This document shows positions 5,039-5,735 of a DNA stretch of 5,735 bases, one piece after another. The first letter of the stretch is position 1, and each line of letters begins with the position of its first letter. The notes beneath the pieces were generated by a model. The model did not search any database and was not told where the DNA came from. It saw only the letters and a list, made by a program, of their open reading frames with translations. The stretch covers positions 1 to 5,735 of the forward strand of contig JAIUYC010000326.1 in NCBI GenBank assembly GCA_020216575.1, given 5' to 3'. Made by a program: the position numbers and the translations under genes. This stretch comes from Coleofasciculus sp. S288. Its GTDB lineage: Bacteria; Cyanobacteriota; Cyanobacteriia; Cyanobacteriales; Coleofasciculaceae.

Positions 5039-5735
5039 TTAAGCCGCCCTTCTAGCTTCCATGACCCAATCCAAAAAAGAGGCAACGACCTCTTGATTCA
5101 GCGACGCTTCATGTTTAATTTTCTGCCAATTGATATCAATGATTGAAGATTGACTCTGAGCCATTTGAATTGCTCGCTCAATCTTTTCCAGGCAGATGGT
5201 TTTGTCGAGTTCTCTGAATAGTGTGCATTGCGAAGAGCGACCGATTTGCTGATAAAAGCGGGCAACTTTGGAGTGAATGGCAAAGGACTCACTGTAAACT
5301 CCCAGGGCATAAGCGATGATACCCACATGCAGTTTTGTGGTGATAACTGCTGATAGTTTGGATATCAAAGCAACGGTTTCCCAAACGCCCTTGAAGGGGA
5401 CTATCAGACAAGGTTTATCGGTAGCCTCTTGAATGAGTTGTGCGAGACGCTCACAGGGTTCTGAGTACTTGCTACCCCCATCATCTGCAAATATAACAGG
5501 CACGAGTTCCGGCGCACCTGCCAGAGACGACACTAAAGCCGTTCTCATCGCTTCAGCTTGAGGGGTATCCGCCAGAATGTAACGGGGATGATGAATGCCC
5601 AGCAGTGGCATCTGTGCATGAGAGCCTAAAATGCGATCGACACTCTCGAAAGCTTTTGCTGGAATATCCGCCCTTGTTATTGTTAGGGCAGCGTCTGGAA
5701 TCAACTTGACATTTTGTTGGATACCGAGCTGCTCT
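5039..5735 (-). CDS. Polysaccharide pyruvyl transferase family protein, C-terminal part (5' end outside window)
   Basis: The last 231 codons of a larger gene. The frame is open to the window edge, so the in-frame TTG at 5704 is probably just Leu and not a start. Proteins of this family (CsaB, WcaK, GumL, ExoV relatives) transfer pyruvate from phosphoenolpyruvate to make a ketal on a sugar of an exported polysaccharide. Counting from the first visible complete codon, VKLIPDAAL (9-17) matches the mid-protein segment with the conserved Pro-Asp. LLGIHHPRYIL (44-54) opens the C-terminal lobe. LSAVITTKLHVGIIAYALGV (127-146) with IHSKVARFYQQIG (153-165) matches the family's most conserved block, including His136 and Lys156. 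The visible part is about the C-terminal 60% of a usual-length member. Some members of this fold have unknown substrates, so pyruvylation is likely but not proven. It is the first gene of the visible cluster and is separated from the glycosyltransferase by a repeat-rich gap. Confidence 0.87.
   Translation of the reverse strand, partial: EQLGIQQNVKLIPDAALTITRADIPAKAFESVDRILGSHAQMPLLGIHHPRYILADTPQAEAMRTALVSSLAGAPELVPVIFADDGGSKYSEPCERLAQLIQEATDKPCLIVPFKGVWETVALISKLSAVITTKLHVGIIAYALGVYSESFAIHSKVARFYQQIGRSSQCTLFRELDKTICLEKIERAIQMAQSQSSIIDINWQKIKHEASLNQEVVASFLDWVMEARRAA

Noticed and set aside
5702..5704. TTG as the start of the pyruvyl transferase
   Set aside because: The frame stays open to the window edge and the preceding residues continue the family segment, so the gene is cut by the window.

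Overview
The window looks like chromosomal DNA from a cyanobacterium, probably a filamentous one. Five perfect copies of the cyanobacterial octamer HIP1 (GCGATCGC) occur in 5.7 kb, where less than one is expected by chance. An intergenic gap also carries tandem heptamer arrays like those common in filamentous cyanobacteria. The genus cannot be determined from the sequence alone.

All four confident genes lie on the minus strand, so transcription reads from high to low coordinates, and all belong to exopolysaccharide production. In order of transcription they are: (1) a polysaccharide pyruvyl transferase family gene whose 5' part lies beyond the right edge (5039 to the edge); (2) a GT-B family 4 glycosyltransferase (3576-4685); (3) a Wzz/Wzc (GumC)-type inner-membrane co-polymerase fused to a bacterial tyrosine kinase (1154-3385 from the preferred ATG); (4) a Wza/GumB-like outer-membrane export protein with a signal peptide (1-1041, complete). 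Inferred roles: the glycosyltransferase builds the lipid-linked repeat unit, the pyruvyl transferase decorates it, the kinase/co-polymerase controls chain length and export, and the Wza-like protein forms the exit channel. No flippase, polymerase or phosphatase gene is visible.

The gaps between genes are unusually structured. The 353-bp gap upstream of the glycosyltransferase holds a MITE-like element of about 100 bp with imperfect 12-bp terminal inverted repeats around CCTCTG direct repeats. It also holds a nested inverted-repeat region (4728-4874) that could fold in the leader of the glycosyltransferase mRNA. The 190-bp gap between glycosyltransferase and kinase holds two different 7-bp tandem arrays. 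One, on the mRNA strand, is a perfect G4-N3-G4-N3-G4-N3-G4 quadruplex motif beginning two bases after the stop codon. The 112-bp gap before the export gene has only a small hairpin presenting the Shine-Dalgarno sequence.

The least ordinary coding signals are in the kinase. A T7 homopolymer sits directly before the C-terminal tyrosine cluster, so a one-base slip either way would produce a kinase without that cluster. The Walker A' motif has His in place of its usual Arg. No wholly new system is evident. The best candidates for undescribed biology are the structured leader, the post-stop quadruplex repeat and the slippery tract.
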